From assembly GCF_001411555.2 (NCBI RefSeq), contig NC_049907.1:30337001-30401000 (forward strand): a DNA stretch of 64,000 nt, read 5' to 3'. The DNA is from Juglans regia (Eukaryota; Streptophyta; Magnoliopsida; Fagales; Juglandaceae). Positions within the stretch are counted from its first letter, which is position 1. Every line of letters starts with the position of its first letter. Below the pieces are notes generated by a model that saw only the letters and a program-made list of their open reading frames with translations, searched no databases and was not told where the DNA came from. The position numbers and the translations under genes are program-made. Below, one piece after another: positions 46,001 to 53,356 of this stretch.

Positions 46001-49000
46001 CATCACGGGACCTACACAGAATAGGTTGATGGCGGTCTCTGTTCTCTCTTCGACAACAACCGCCACTATTGTCCCTTCGACGACAACGACGGCTAGGCAT
46101 ACATAGATAATGTTGGATGGTGATTCTTTGACTGAGAAGACTAACTGGCAGATGCGAAGGCCTTGTTGTCGTCCTCTGTAGCCCCCACCGCCACAGGATC
46201 TGCACAGAACAGGTCGCAAACTTCACAAGTGGCACCTGGAGAATTATGAGCTTTTTGTGAAGGAGCCAAAAGGGGTAGATCTACAGTTAGGTATCTGTGA
46301 AGGGGAGTGCATTAACGGGGGAGACGCTGAACCTATACGCATGCTTCGCCCAAATCTGAATTCAGACCAGTTCATTTCAGATTGGGTGTATAAGAAAGTG
46401 GAGGACCTGCAAGCTTGTCTTGGGGTGTCTTTTCTAGGCTTTGAAGAACAATTCAAGGCTCTCCTTGTTGCCATTGAACATATTCGATCGAAGTCCGCCA
46501 CTAAGACAGATAGGGAACTTAAAAGGCCTGAATACTTTATAAATTCTGACGTGAAGGAGGGGAGTGGTGGAAGGGATAGAATGAAAGTAATAAGCGCCTC
46601 TGCATTAAATCTTTATTGCGATCGTGGAAGATTGATGTGGTGTGTTTTCAAGAAACAAAATTGGGGATCGTTGATAGAAGACTTATTTGCAGCTTGTGGG
46701 GGTGTTCGTACATATGTTGGTCTTATTTGCCTTCGGTAGGAGCGGCTGGGGGTGTTCTCTTAATGTGGGGATAAAAGGGTGGTGGAGGCGATTGAGGAGT
46801 GCGTTGGGACTTTTTCGGTTGCTAATATTTTTAAAAATGTAGTAGATGGGAGGGAATGGGCTTATGTAGGTTTAAGGGCCTTATTTGGATAGAGAGAGGA
46901 GAAGAATTTGGGAGGAGTTGGCGGGCTTATATTGTCTATGGGACGTGCCGTGGTGTATGGGTGGGGATTTCCACATCACTCGCTTCCCGAGCGAGAGATC
47001 AGGTAACTCTCACACTTCTACAGCTATGGAGGAGTTTTTTGAGTTTATATTTGATTTGGACCTTATGGATCTCCCCCTTGTTGGGGATGAGTTCACATGG
47101 TCCAATAGCAGGGGGTGGTCGAGACTTGACAGGTTTATTATTTCTCCTTCTTGGGAAGCCCACTTTTCGGAGCTGAGGCAGAAACGGCTGGCCTGGGTTT
47201 GTTCGAATCATTTTCCTATTTTGTTAGATTGTGGTGGAGTTCATAGCGACCGCCAGTATTTCAAGTTTGAAAATATGTGGTTAACAGTGGACAGGTTTGC
47301 TGAGAAAATTTGTTCTTGGTGGTCTTCTTATCAGCTCACAGGTACCCCTAGCTTTATTCTTGCAGGTCAGTTTAAGGCTTTAAAGCAAGATTTAAATAGG
47401 TGGGACATGGAAGTATTTGGCAGTATTGTCAACCAGAAGACTACTCTTATGGAGGAGTTACAGGAGTTGGAGGGGCAGGTATTGATAGGAGATACTTCCA
47501 AAGAGGTACTGTTGAGGATGAGTGTGGTGAAGACTGAACTGGAGAGGGTGTTGTTGATGGAGGAGACCTCGTGGCAACAAAAATCCAAGGCTCTTTGGTT
47601 AAAAGAAGGGGATAAATGTACAAAGTTCTTTCATAGAATGGCTAATCCACATAGGCGCAACAACACTATTGAGACAAAGCGCCTGGGCCGGATGGGGCTT
47701 CTTCCAACATTGTTGGGAGATTGTGAAAGGTAATGTAATGTAGATTTTTCTTGAATTCCATGCCTTCAAAAAATTTGAGAAATGCCTTAATGCGATGTTC
47801 TTAGCCCTCATACCGAAGAAACATAGGGAGATGGAAGTGGAGGATTTCTAACCTATAAGCCTTGTAAGTGGGGTTTACAAAATTATTTTAGAAGTTCTGG
47901 CTAATCGATTAAGTTTGGTGATGGAGCAAATTATTTCAAAACCTCAAAACACCTTTGTACGGGGGCAGTAGATCTTTGATTTAGTTCTCATTGCCAATGA
48001 GTGCTTGGATCACAGGTTGACGGAGGGCACACCAGGCATCCTATGTAAGCTTGATATGGAGAAAGCATATGATCACGTAAATTGGGATTTCTTCCTTTAC
48101 TCTCTTAGGAGGTGCGGTTTTGGTGATAGGTAGATTTCTTAGATTTGTCATTGTATTACTACTGCCCGATTCTCAGTATTAGTTAATGGTACCCCTGCGG
48201 GTTTCTTTAACAGTTCTCACGGACTGAGGCAAGGGGAACCCTTTGTCTCCATTCCTTTTCGTTATTGTCATGGAAGCACTTGGCCAGATGGTGAACGCTG
48301 CTATTGAGGGTAGTTTCTTAACTGGATTTTTGGTAGGTAATGGTACAAATGGCTCTATTATGATCTCACATTTTTTATTTGCAGATGATACACTCCTCTT
48401 TTATAAAGCAGAGTTGGGCCAAATTCAAGCTCTACGAGCACTTTTGTTATGCTTTGAAGCCGTGTCGGGACTTAAGGTCAACCTTGGCAAATCGGATATG
48501 GTGGCGGTGGGTGGGGTGCCTCAAATCAGCAACCTAGCAGATCTCTTGGGGTGTAAAATGTCTTCTCTGCCTATGAAATATTTGGGCCTCCCCTTGGGGG
48601 CGACTTTCAAAGCAAGAGCTATTTGGGAAGGGGTTATTGAGAAAGTAGAGAAAATGTTGGCTGGGGAAATGATTGTATCTATCGAAGGGAGGGAGGATTA
48701 CACTAATCTCAAGCACTTTATCTAATCTCCCGACCTATTTCCTATCTCTATTTCCGTTGCCTGTTGGGGTGGCGAATAGGATCGAGAAGTTATTTCAAGC
48801 TTTCTTGTGGGGTGGTTTGGGGGAGAAAAACAAATTTCATCTTGTAAATTGGAATAAAGTTTGTTCCCTAATATTGAGTGGAGGTTTGGGTGTGCGTAGT
48901 CTAAAGACTTTCAACAAAGCGTTATTGGAGAAATGGCTATAGAGGTATCATGGAGGTGCTTGGGGTGTTTGGTGCACTAATTTAGTGAGGGGGCAGTATG

Positions 49001-52000
49001 GCGTGGGTTTGTGGAGATTTTTTTTTTTTGGGGGGGGGGTGTTGGCAGTGTTTTGAAAACATCCGTTATGTGTTGGACATGGTACCAGAATCAGGTTTTG
49101 GCATGATATTTGGCGTTGAGGAATGCTCTTTGCAGATGGCCTTCCCAGCTCTCTATAGTATTGCAGCTAATAGGGAGGCTGCAGTGGTAGACGTGCTAGT
49201 GTTTGCTCATGGTTCCTATCAGTGGAACATTCTATTCACTCGGGATAACAATGACTAGGAGCTGTCTACCGTTGCAGAATTTTTCAGCTTGCTACATTCC
49301 TCAGAAGAGACAATGGCACAGGTTGATAGAATATAATGGAGAACCAGTAGCAGCAAGAAGTTCATAGTGAAGGCATATTATAAAATGTTGGCTTCACAAG
49401 GTAATATACCTTTCTCGTGGAAGAGCATTTGGAGGTCTCACGTACCCCTCCAAAGTGGCCTTCTTTATGTGGATTGCAGCCCTAGGGAATATTCTAACCA
49501 CAAACAACTTACGGAAGAGGGGCATTATTGTGATGGATTGATGTTATATGTGCAAAAAACACGGAAAATCAGTAAACCATCTTTTATGGCATTGTGAGGT
49601 GACAAGAGAGCTGTGGGATGGGATATTTAGTAGAGTGAATGTTGCTTGGGTTATGCCGTCAAAGGTGGCTGATATGCTTGCCTACTGGAAGGGCATTCAA
49701 AGCTATCCCCAGGTGGCAGCAGTTTGGAAGATGATACATTTATGCATTATGTGGTGTATTTGGATGGAGAGGAACGCGAGGTGGTTTGAAGATAGCGAGA
49801 GAACAATGGCGGAGTTCAAAATTTTTTTCTACACACTTTACTCCTATGGCTTTCAGCTATTGTCCTTAATGGAAACAATGTGCATGATTTTTTATCTTTA
49901 ATGTAGTGCTTTTAGAATGTATTTAGATATTTTTCTTTTGTATACTCCATGTGTACATAGGCTATGCCTATTTTTCATTCATATCAATGGAACTTACTTC
50001 TTACTTATCAAAAAAAAAAAAAAGTAATAAAAAATCAATTAAAAAGTACAAAAGGCAGAATCAAAGTACACAAAATTTATAAAAGAGAGATCCTATCTAG
50101 AAAGAGAAAATGACACAAGAAAATCATGGAAATTAAGCCCATCAAACTAAGACTAGAATCCATCAAACTTACATATTCTCTTTACATGACGATAGCAATT
50201 TCCTATAAATGCACAACACAACTTTCAGAGTTCCAAAGTTCTCACTCCGCAAATCCTTGTAACATCTCTGCTCTAGTTGATTGGTAATCTGCAGAGACAA
50301 CACTAAAAGACATGAGTGAAGCAAATAGAAATTCTTCTTTTTGTGATGGGCACCTACACCTTGACATGATTATGGAAACTTCAAATGCTGAAAACCCCCT
50401 TTTTTTTTTTTATAAGTAACAAATGCTGAAAACCTCAATCATTTTTCATCAAGTTTTGACCTAGACATATAATCTACCCATTTGAGCCGATCAACAATGC
50501 CAAAAATTTCTGGAAAAATGTGAAATTTTTGGCATAATAACACAGCCCATCTTAAATAAGCAGGGCAACCAATGAGAAGAAAGAGCATTAAATTATTGAT
50601 TTAAAACTAATTCAGTAATTGGAAAACAACATGAAAGAGTAACTAATGATAGCACCAGCATGTAGCAAACCTAAACAAATATTTGTAAGAACAGATGGTT
50701 TATGAAAATGAGTATAACAGAAAATAAAGAGCATGCGTTGAATTCAAGCAATTTCTAATAAATATGAAAGAGAATATTGGAAAATAAAAATACACAATTG
50801 AAAAAAAGAACAAAGAGCCTTACCTTGGGGACACGTAATGGGTTCTTAGAAGCATATTCACAAAGTTTCCCAATTTTTCTATCACTTGGTTCAGCTTCCT
50901 GCCATATACAAATTGGAAACAATAAGCATATCAGAAGCATGCTTTTCTTTTCTTTGCTTTGCTGGGATAGGGTGGGGGGAGGGGAAATGAGGGTGGTTTG
51001 GGGATCATAAGTAATTGAGACCACAAAGCTGAAATTTCCTGAGCCTCCCTCCTCTAATAACGACCCAAGGAAGAACCAACACACATTTGGACCTATATTC
51101 GAAAAAGACTAGTTAATGGTACAATTGGAATTATTATAAAGAATAAGAACTTCTTCCTCCCAAGCAATGTGGGATCCAATTCACCACCAACACTCATTCA
51201 ATATGGGGGTATCACAATCTAACCCCCCCCCCCCCCCAAGTTTCCAAATGTCCTTATCCAGACTATTACATCATAGATGGCACGGCCCAAGTCCCATAAT
51301 TCTGGTTAGGATAACTTTAATACCATTTGTAACGACCTAAAGAAGTCCAAAGCCACATTTGGGCCTTAATATTCTAAGATTAGCCAATGGTACAAGTGGA
51401 ACCACTTCGAATCATTATTAAAAAATAAAAATAAAAAAGCTTCTCCCCCACTAATAATGTGAGATCTCATTCACCACCTACACACACTTAATATGGAGAA
51501 TCACACCTCTACTTACTTCCCCAACTAACTCTTTACAAGATTTACTCATAAAAAGGAATTCCCTACTAATAGTAATAGTCTAAGAACATTTCTATTTCTA
51601 GTTATGCATATTCTCCTCTTGTATGTTTCCTCTACGTGGTCTATGCCTGATGCATTTTTTTAATAATATCTACTTATTAATATAAGTAATAATATAAGAA
51701 TGTAACAGTAACAGTGATGAATCTTACAATGTCTACAGCTTCATGATTAGGCAACACACACCGCTGGCATAAGTCATAGGAATAATAAACATAAAACTAA
51801 TTGTAAAGGGAAAAAAACTTCAGATCCAACTAGTGCTGGATGGCGCATACTTGGTTTTAGTAGCCCCAAGACCAATTCCAATCATAGATTTTCCAGGTCA
51901 ACCCTTCTTCCAAACAAACAAAAATATCAATAAATGAGCCTCTGAAGGATATTAATTTGAAGGATGATGATGTTGCGTGAAGCAGAAAAGTCACCTTCAA

Positions 52001-52120
52001 TATGTCAGCAAGCATCTTCTTGTACCGTTTCACCGGCTGTCTTGACCTTGCCCGCAGCGAAGGACAGAAAAAACAGAGGTTGCCACAGGCGGGTACAACC
52101 CGCCTCGACATAACCCCCAT
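22066..52120 (-). CDS. SRL2: EFR3-type ARM/HEAT scaffold protein, SEMI-ROLLED LEAF 2 family, 19 coding exons
   Basis: Coding exons in transcript order: 52120-51995, 50898-50824, 50288-50173, 42320-42206, 41086-40958, 30323-30276, 30064-29862, 29752-29556, 29450-29158, 27637-27488, 27392-27027, 26895-26746, 26321-26246, 25730-25603, 25505-25305, 24427-24287, 24212-24090, 23114-22908, 22197-22066. They total 2,976 nt: 991 residues plus TAA, in frame at every junction, near the usual 1,000 residues. Introns are GT-AG except intron 10 (GC-AG). The N-terminus [20 protein letters not shown] carries Cys12, Cys16 and Cys19, the kind of cluster that is S-acylated in EFR3 proteins. Family blocks include [94 protein letters not shown] and the end [16 protein letters not shown]. 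In plants this family anchors the PI4K-alpha-1 complex (with NPG and HYCCIN partners) at the plasma membrane; the rice member affects leaf rolling. Oddities: exon 1 ends ADILK, without the FPRSQ-type residues expected before EAEP; exon 6 has FMGEH preceded by Ser where relatives have Trp. Transcription and exact splicing are inferred. Confidence 0.9.
22423..22660 (-). mobile_element. LINE H: 3' tail fragment in intron 18
   Basis: Poly-T and TATAAGTAA on the plus strand lead into the family 3' end motif (GGCATAGCTCAAGTACATAG), and the minus strand still encodes a trace of the ORF2 C-terminus ([15 protein letters not shown]). It is a 5'-truncated insertion in the sense orientation of the host gene. 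Ends are approximate. Confidence 0.6.
26045..26063. repeat. GA dinucleotide microsatellite
   Basis: About nine GA units in intron 13 of the EFR3-like gene. Confidence 0.8.
26607..26658 (-). mobile_element. Short SINE-like insertion in intron 12
   Basis: A 52-bp insert begins with poly-T and reads GGCACCGGGTGTCCGAGA, a 3' end widely found in plant SINE-like repeats. It is flanked by ATAGTCACAAGTC (26594-26606) and ATAGTCATAAGTC (26659-26671), a 13-bp duplication with one mismatch. It is a strongly 5'-truncated copy on the minus strand. Confidence 0.65.
27393..27487 (-). other. Intron 10 with a GC-AG boundary
   Basis: Exon 10 ends CACAAGAAG and the intron begins GCATGTGCG; it ends TTTCAG before GCTTTTCCTGAAGC. 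Only the GC donor keeps both exons in frame and joins family-conserved NVSYHKK to [13 protein letters not shown] introns are a known minor class spliced by the main spliceosome; donors are usually strong elsewhere, and here AAG|GCATGT is moderate. Confidence 0.75.
28076..28938. mobile_element. hAT-like non-autonomous element in intron 9
   Basis: The 863-bp element starts CAGTGGCAGACCTAGG and ends with the reverse complement of CAGTGGTGGAACCAGC, hAT-type termini. The flanking 8-mers are TCTTGCAG (28068-28075) and TCTTGCAT (28939-28946), an 8-bp duplication with one change. Runs of G or C near both ends (GGGGGGGGGGG, GGCCCCCC) are typical of this repeat type. No transposase is encoded. Confidence 0.8.
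30324..31136. other. Intron 5, 3'-side portion, no gene
   Basis: AT-rich intronic sequence. A weak MITE-like inverted repeat (AATGCTAGAAAATAC... with a GATAGTGTTGTAGTTTTCAT counterpart) may span about 30814-30972. Nothing else recognised. Confidence 0.4.
32639..32807. mobile_element. Solo LTR of the TRIM family inside LINE B
   Basis: A 169-bp segment starts TGTAATGAC, ends GGATATTACA and matches, with many changes, the LTRs of the TRIM at 51056-51504 (shared AGACTAGCTAATG, CTGTGGGATC-like and CATTCACTACC blocks). The flanks are GAAAT (32634-32638) and GGAAT (32808-32812), a 5-bp duplication with one mismatch. Confidence 0.7.
33335..33926. mobile_element. Insertion of unclear type, hAT-like ends
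   Basis: About 590 bp splits the LINE B reverse transcriptase. Both sides are GC-rich (CCACCTGGGCGGGGAGG at left, CCTGCTCCCAGCCCTA at right), and the interior has a purine-rich AGAGAGAAGAAG stretch and CGGGTAGGGTACCCACCCGC. This pattern resembles hAT-type repeats, but the left end does not match the right, so one terminus may be deleted. Some LINE B codons are missing around it. Confidence 0.35.
34541..38170 (-). pseudogene. LINE C ORF2: endonuclease, reverse transcriptase, zf-RVT; one nonsense codon
   Basis: The first ATG is at 38170 ([15 protein letters not shown]). Endonuclease motifs are [17 protein letters not shown] and SDHFPIML, all complete. Reverse transcriptase contains [65 protein letters not shown] and [12 protein letters not shown] (about 36100). 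The zf-RVT finger near 34900-34850 has [22 protein letters not shown] at 35366-35368 separates the first 934 codons from the remaining 274 in the same frame. Unlike LINE A there is no C-terminal RNase H domain; the protein ends just after the [18 protein letters not shown] block. Without the stop the product would be of usual length. Confidence 0.88.
38160..40040 (-). CDS. LINE C ORF1: PUR-like repeats, coiled coil, repeat-rich tail
   Basis: 626 residues from the ATG at 40040. Residues 1-50 ([20 protein letters not shown], then [11 protein letters not shown]) and 65-116 ([16 protein letters not shown], then [18 protein letters not shown]) look like two copies of a beta-strands-then-helix unit as in PUR-type nucleic-acid-binding proteins; this fold call is my inference. 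Residues around 190-235 ([20 protein letters not shown]) can form a coiled coil. The middle is Ser/Thr-rich and includes an imperfect 83-residue tandem duplication, and STMETSGI occurs twice. There is no CCHC knuckle and no DUF4283 signature, unlike LINE A. The likely role is binding LINE RNA. The last codons overlap the ORF2 start. Confidence 0.8.
   Translation of the reverse strand: MFFNIESKLFEVDRNGRYVILTEKGWKGIKKLNLSLGTVRWFFNALEVCLKKEGKGFYSAYRDGDRGYIAQRCSNSRGEYMALVEYCGGGRRNCVFIPGDKDRVGWRKLAMELKEAGSGGGVQLPPITTVQNSNLRSYSDVLRGSREVEKFRDVNYAEKMGLVKKGPVTSAGNDLLRDGVGRDVVALKEENVLKALSDMEEQLGELANKVGWLKRCVEVKGIARLGLDHGRDIEDQWAKENAGKGKGKILGREVGFQPNKTQKQSGPFWRQTFNRTREEVGGPSGDGTVPSLSVLPQTTSTKVVVPTTEVVVQAKVLKIAQKGATEASDFTTLSLGPEIHVREEMGPSHSNGLLQGSTKGDSQTHLSNVTVTELLSELPQTTSPNVIESMAEVVVQEIVSDIAQKGATEAERPMATPLGLEINAREEMGSPLTSGLLQGSATGVIQTSLEQKSTMETSGISTMETSGISTDGLLQNSAMSQMVVGELLVGQKSNSKVNDIVGSNRDGEASIEGINMQLGFCEGDCMDNREAEPLRMLPPSPNSDIIPDWVLKKVDELQLCTGVSCTGFEEQFWALIIAIEESRLKSATKRERELKRLQCSINYEGKEGSCSRDRTKGRGMTIVHET
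38635..38682. repeat. 24-bp tandem duplication in LINE C ORF1
   Basis: GAAATGCCGCTAGTTTCCAT is the start of a 24-bp unit present twice in direct succession, encoding a repeated METSGIST. It adds eight residues and keeps the frame. Confidence 0.85.
38699..39172. repeat. Imperfect 249-bp tandem duplication in LINE C ORF1
   Basis: Two copies, about 38699-38923 and 38948-39172, share TGACCCCTGTAACA, CCCATCTCCTCCCTC and GTCGCACCTTTCTGTGCGAT at the same spacing. The period is a multiple of three, so the ORF stays open. The copies differ at many sites, so the duplication predates this insertion. Confidence 0.8.
41313..42005. mobile_element. hAT-like non-autonomous element in intron 4
   Basis: A 693-bp element begins TAGGAGTGGCAA and ends with the reverse complement of TAGGGGTGACAA. 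The flanks are the identical 8-mer GTCAATGT at 41305-41312 and 42006-42013, an hAT-type duplication. Sub-terminal CGTGTCAAGT/ACGGGTCAA repeats are abundant; there is no transposase. Confidence 0.85.
42895..42924. repeat. Poly-C/poly-A tract
   Basis: C19 followed by A11 in intron 3. Long C-runs are rare in this AT-rich DNA; the count may be affected by sequencing slippage. Confidence 0.8.
42995..43870 (-). mobile_element. LINE F: 5'-truncated LINE in intron 3
   Basis: Minus-strand tail with poly-T near 43000 and GGCATAGTCTAAGTACACAA, then a zf-RVT piece at 43503-43087 ([18 protein letters not shown]) and a short upstream piece at 43852-43661 ([13 protein letters not shown]). The copy lacks endonuclease and reverse transcriptase. 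It runs in the sense orientation of the host gene. Confidence 0.7.
44130..44724 (+). mobile_element. LINE E: 5'-truncated LINE with target duplication
   Basis: A 595-bp insertion encodes only the zf-RVT end of ORF2 (open at 44268-44639, [17 protein letters not shown]) and the 3' tail with poly(A). ACGTTTCCAAACT flanks it exactly at 44117-44129 and 44725-44737 (13 bp). It is antisense to the host gene. Confidence 0.88.
44805..44841 (-). mobile_element. LINE G tail, distal half (split by LINE D)
   Basis: Poly-T/A-rich DNA ending TATAAGTAATAAAAA has the same layout as the tails of LINEs C, F and H. The rest of this LINE continues at 50034-50160, after LINE D. Confidence 0.5.
44989..45768 (+). 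pseudogene. LINE D ORF1, N-terminal part
   Basis: Open for 259 codons from the ATG at 44989 ([20 protein letters not shown]). It has the LINE C domain plan: [20 protein letters not shown] as unit 1, [20 protein letters not shown] as unit 2, and a coiled-coil-like stretch ([20 protein letters not shown], then KLKRYVEGL). It stops at TGA 45766-45768. The C-terminal ORF1 end reappears in another frame at about 46205-46580. Confidence 0.75.
46205..46740 (+). pseudogene. LINE D ORF1 C-terminus fused to a truncated endonuclease start
   Basis: The open stretch [20 protein letters not shown] to [16 protein letters not shown] matches the LINE C ORF1 end ([20 protein letters not shown]). Soon after 46580 the sequence changes to endonuclease in another frame ([18 protein letters not shown]), so the ORF2 start with its NVRG catalytic Asn is deleted. 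Confidence 0.7.
46740..49901 (+). pseudogene. LINE D ORF2 remnant
   Basis: Endonuclease is open at 46885-47733 with [17 protein letters not shown], but the SDH motif reads CSNHFPIL, its Asp changed to Asn. A deletion near 47680 removes the linker to reverse transcriptase. Reverse transcriptase pieces are [15 protein letters not shown] (about 48045), then 48243-48725 with [12 protein letters not shown] and 48673-48942. The zf-RVT part lies at 49367-49901 ([17 protein letters not shown]). The copy cannot encode an active enzyme. Confidence 0.8.
50034..50160 (-). mobile_element. LINE G 3' fragment beside exon 3
   Basis: The sequence after LINE D (GGCAGAATCAAAGTACACAA, AGAAAATCATGGAAATTAAG) matches the tail and last codons of LINE F. 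It is a strongly 5'-truncated sense insertion whose upstream end comes within about 13 bases of the exon 3 splice donor at 50173/50172. Confidence 0.65.
50397..50419 (-). mobile_element. 23-bp LINE tail insertion with 15-bp target duplication
   Basis: CAAATGCTGAAAACC occurs at 50382-50396 and 50420-50434. Between them are only CCC, T11 and TATAAGTAA. On the minus strand this is TTACTTATA plus poly(A), matching the extreme 3' end of LINEs C, D and H. It appears to be a LINE copy that kept about nine bases and its tail, in intron 2. Confidence 0.75.
51056..51216 (-). repeat. TRIM 3' LTR
   Basis: 161 bp; plus-strand end GGGTATCACA. The outer end reads AATAACGACC where the partner has TGTAACGACC, so the terminal dinucleotide is mutated. 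Confidence 0.8.
51328..51504 (-). repeat. TRIM 5' LTR
   Basis: 177 bp; plus-strand start TGTAACGACC and end GAATCACA. It differs from the 161-bp partner by many substitutions and small indels. Confidence 0.8.
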
Positions 52121-52147
52121 TTTCTATGAAAACCCAAAACTCCGGCC

Positions 52148-52706
52148 CTGAAAGTCGATATCGAAATTCAGATTGGCAAATTTGGCATAATCTTACAGAC
52201 CCAACCATCAAAACAACTTAAAATTCACAAGACTATCCAAGAATTGTGCACTTATGGTGTTTCCAAGAACTGACTAGTGGAAAATCCAAAGACACCAGTT
52301 GAATTTAGCAGATTCCATGGTTTTTCCGACAGTGGAAATGTGTTGCCAATGTTTTGACGAATCAGAAACAACAAATTTTCCAGATTTAATTAGGAGATTT
52401 TAATTTTTAGGAACTCTAAAGAAACGAAACCCAACAAAAGGAAAAACAAAACTATATCCACCAAATTGAAACCAAAAATCTCAAATTTAAAGATATACCC
52501 ACGAATTCAAGAGACAGAAATTCAACTTCTGGGTACAACCAAAGACCTGAGACTGCGATCTGGGCCACTCTCAAAGCCGAAAATATCGTACAAAGCTGTT
52601 TAAAAGACTGCTTTAGAAAAAAGAAATCTAAAAACCTCGTGAGATTATTCACTTTGACAAAATTTCCAGAGGAATCGAATTCTACTCATTGATTGATTGA
52701 TTTTAC
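52148..52706 (-). other. Probable 5' UTR intron of the EFR3-like gene
   Basis: On the minus strand TGAG|GTAAAATC at 52707/52706 is a good donor and CTTTCAG|GGCCGG at 52148/52147 a good acceptor 27 bases before the start ATG at 52120. A long leader intron is common in plant housekeeping genes. No transcript evidence is available. Confidence 0.45.
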
Positions 52707-52800
52707 CTCAGAATATTGCCAATGGGGGACGAGGGCAAAGGCTTGAAATTATCCCCCCCTTGGCCTTTTCATCTACGACGTCATTATTAATATGAGAAAA
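52707..52800 (-). promoter_or_regulatory. Putative first untranslated exon and proximal promoter
   Basis: The minus strand contains TGACGTCG at 52783-52776, a bZIP (CRE/as-1-like) core, and a C/G-richer stretch leading to the donor at 52707. A TATAATT-like motif lies about 60 bp further upstream. The start site cannot be fixed by eye. Confidence 0.3.
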
Positions 52801-53356
52801 AGAAAATACCCATTAAGCTCCAATAATAAGCAAATTATATTAACAATATTAACAAAAAGATGCACTATAGTTACGGGCGGGTCGTTATTGCATTTGTCAG
52901 GTTTTGGCTGTTCTGTAGACCCCTCTCGTCAACGGCTACTCCCAAACCTAGTAGATGTCCCAGAGCATTTTATTCCGTGTACGGTGGATAATGGTGCTGT
53001 GATCGGTATTTTGTTTAACGCTGCGTGACTCTAATTTTTCCGAAGAAGAGCATGCAATGAAATGTCCAGTTGTCTCAATTGCAAAAAGCCCAAAAGTCCC
53101 CCCCAACGGTCCCGAGATTTAAGGGCGATTAGCTGCTTTTTTCGGTTGCATGACAGAAATATCCCTCCGCTATTTACCTTTTGACTATTTTAACCTGCAC
53201 AATTATTTCGCTTTCAACTTTAATTTTTTAAATTTTATTAGGTTGGATTTCAATTCAGAATTCTATCAAGGAATATGATAGGAATGAATTTTCTATCGAT
53301 TAGATTTTTTTTTAGGATTTGTATTTGTTTAATTTTTAGTATTGTGTTCATTTATT
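52801..53356. other. Upstream flank, no gene
   Basis: Relatively GC-balanced DNA with a 78-codon plus-strand frame (52792-53028) that resembles no family. It could contain distal promoter elements of the EFR3-like gene; none is identified. Confidence 0.4.

Larger units (their letters stand above)
44842..50021 (+). mobile_element. LINE D: full-length-span but decayed LINE in intron 3
   Basis: About 5.2 kb, plus strand, antisense to the host gene, flanked by AAGTAATAAAAA at 44830-44841 and 50022-50033, with poly(A) at about 50010-50021. The order is ORF1 with the same PUR-like start as LINE C, then endonuclease, reverse transcriptase, zf-RVT and the GTACATAGGCTATGCC tail. Deletions, stops and frameshifts are found throughout. 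It belongs to the same family as LINE C but is clearly older. Confidence 0.82.
51056..51504 (-). mobile_element. Complete TRIM (terminal-repeat retrotransposon in miniature) in intron 1
   Basis: 449 bp on the minus strand: 5' LTR 51504-51328 (177 bp), two bases, then a primer site TGGTATTAAAGTTATCC (51325-51309), about 70 bp of interior, a polypurine tract CTTGG followed by a G15 run (about 51240-51223), and a 3' LTR 51216-51056 (161 bp). The 5-bp duplication CCTCT is identical on both sides (51051-51055 and 51505-51509). There is no coding capacity, as expected for TRIMs. A solo LTR of the same family is at 32639-32807. Confidence 0.85.

Noticed and set aside
45457..46235. Arg/Pro-rich minus-strand frames opposite LINE D ORF1
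   Set aside because: Compositional shadow of a GC-richer ORF1 stretch; no homologous domain.
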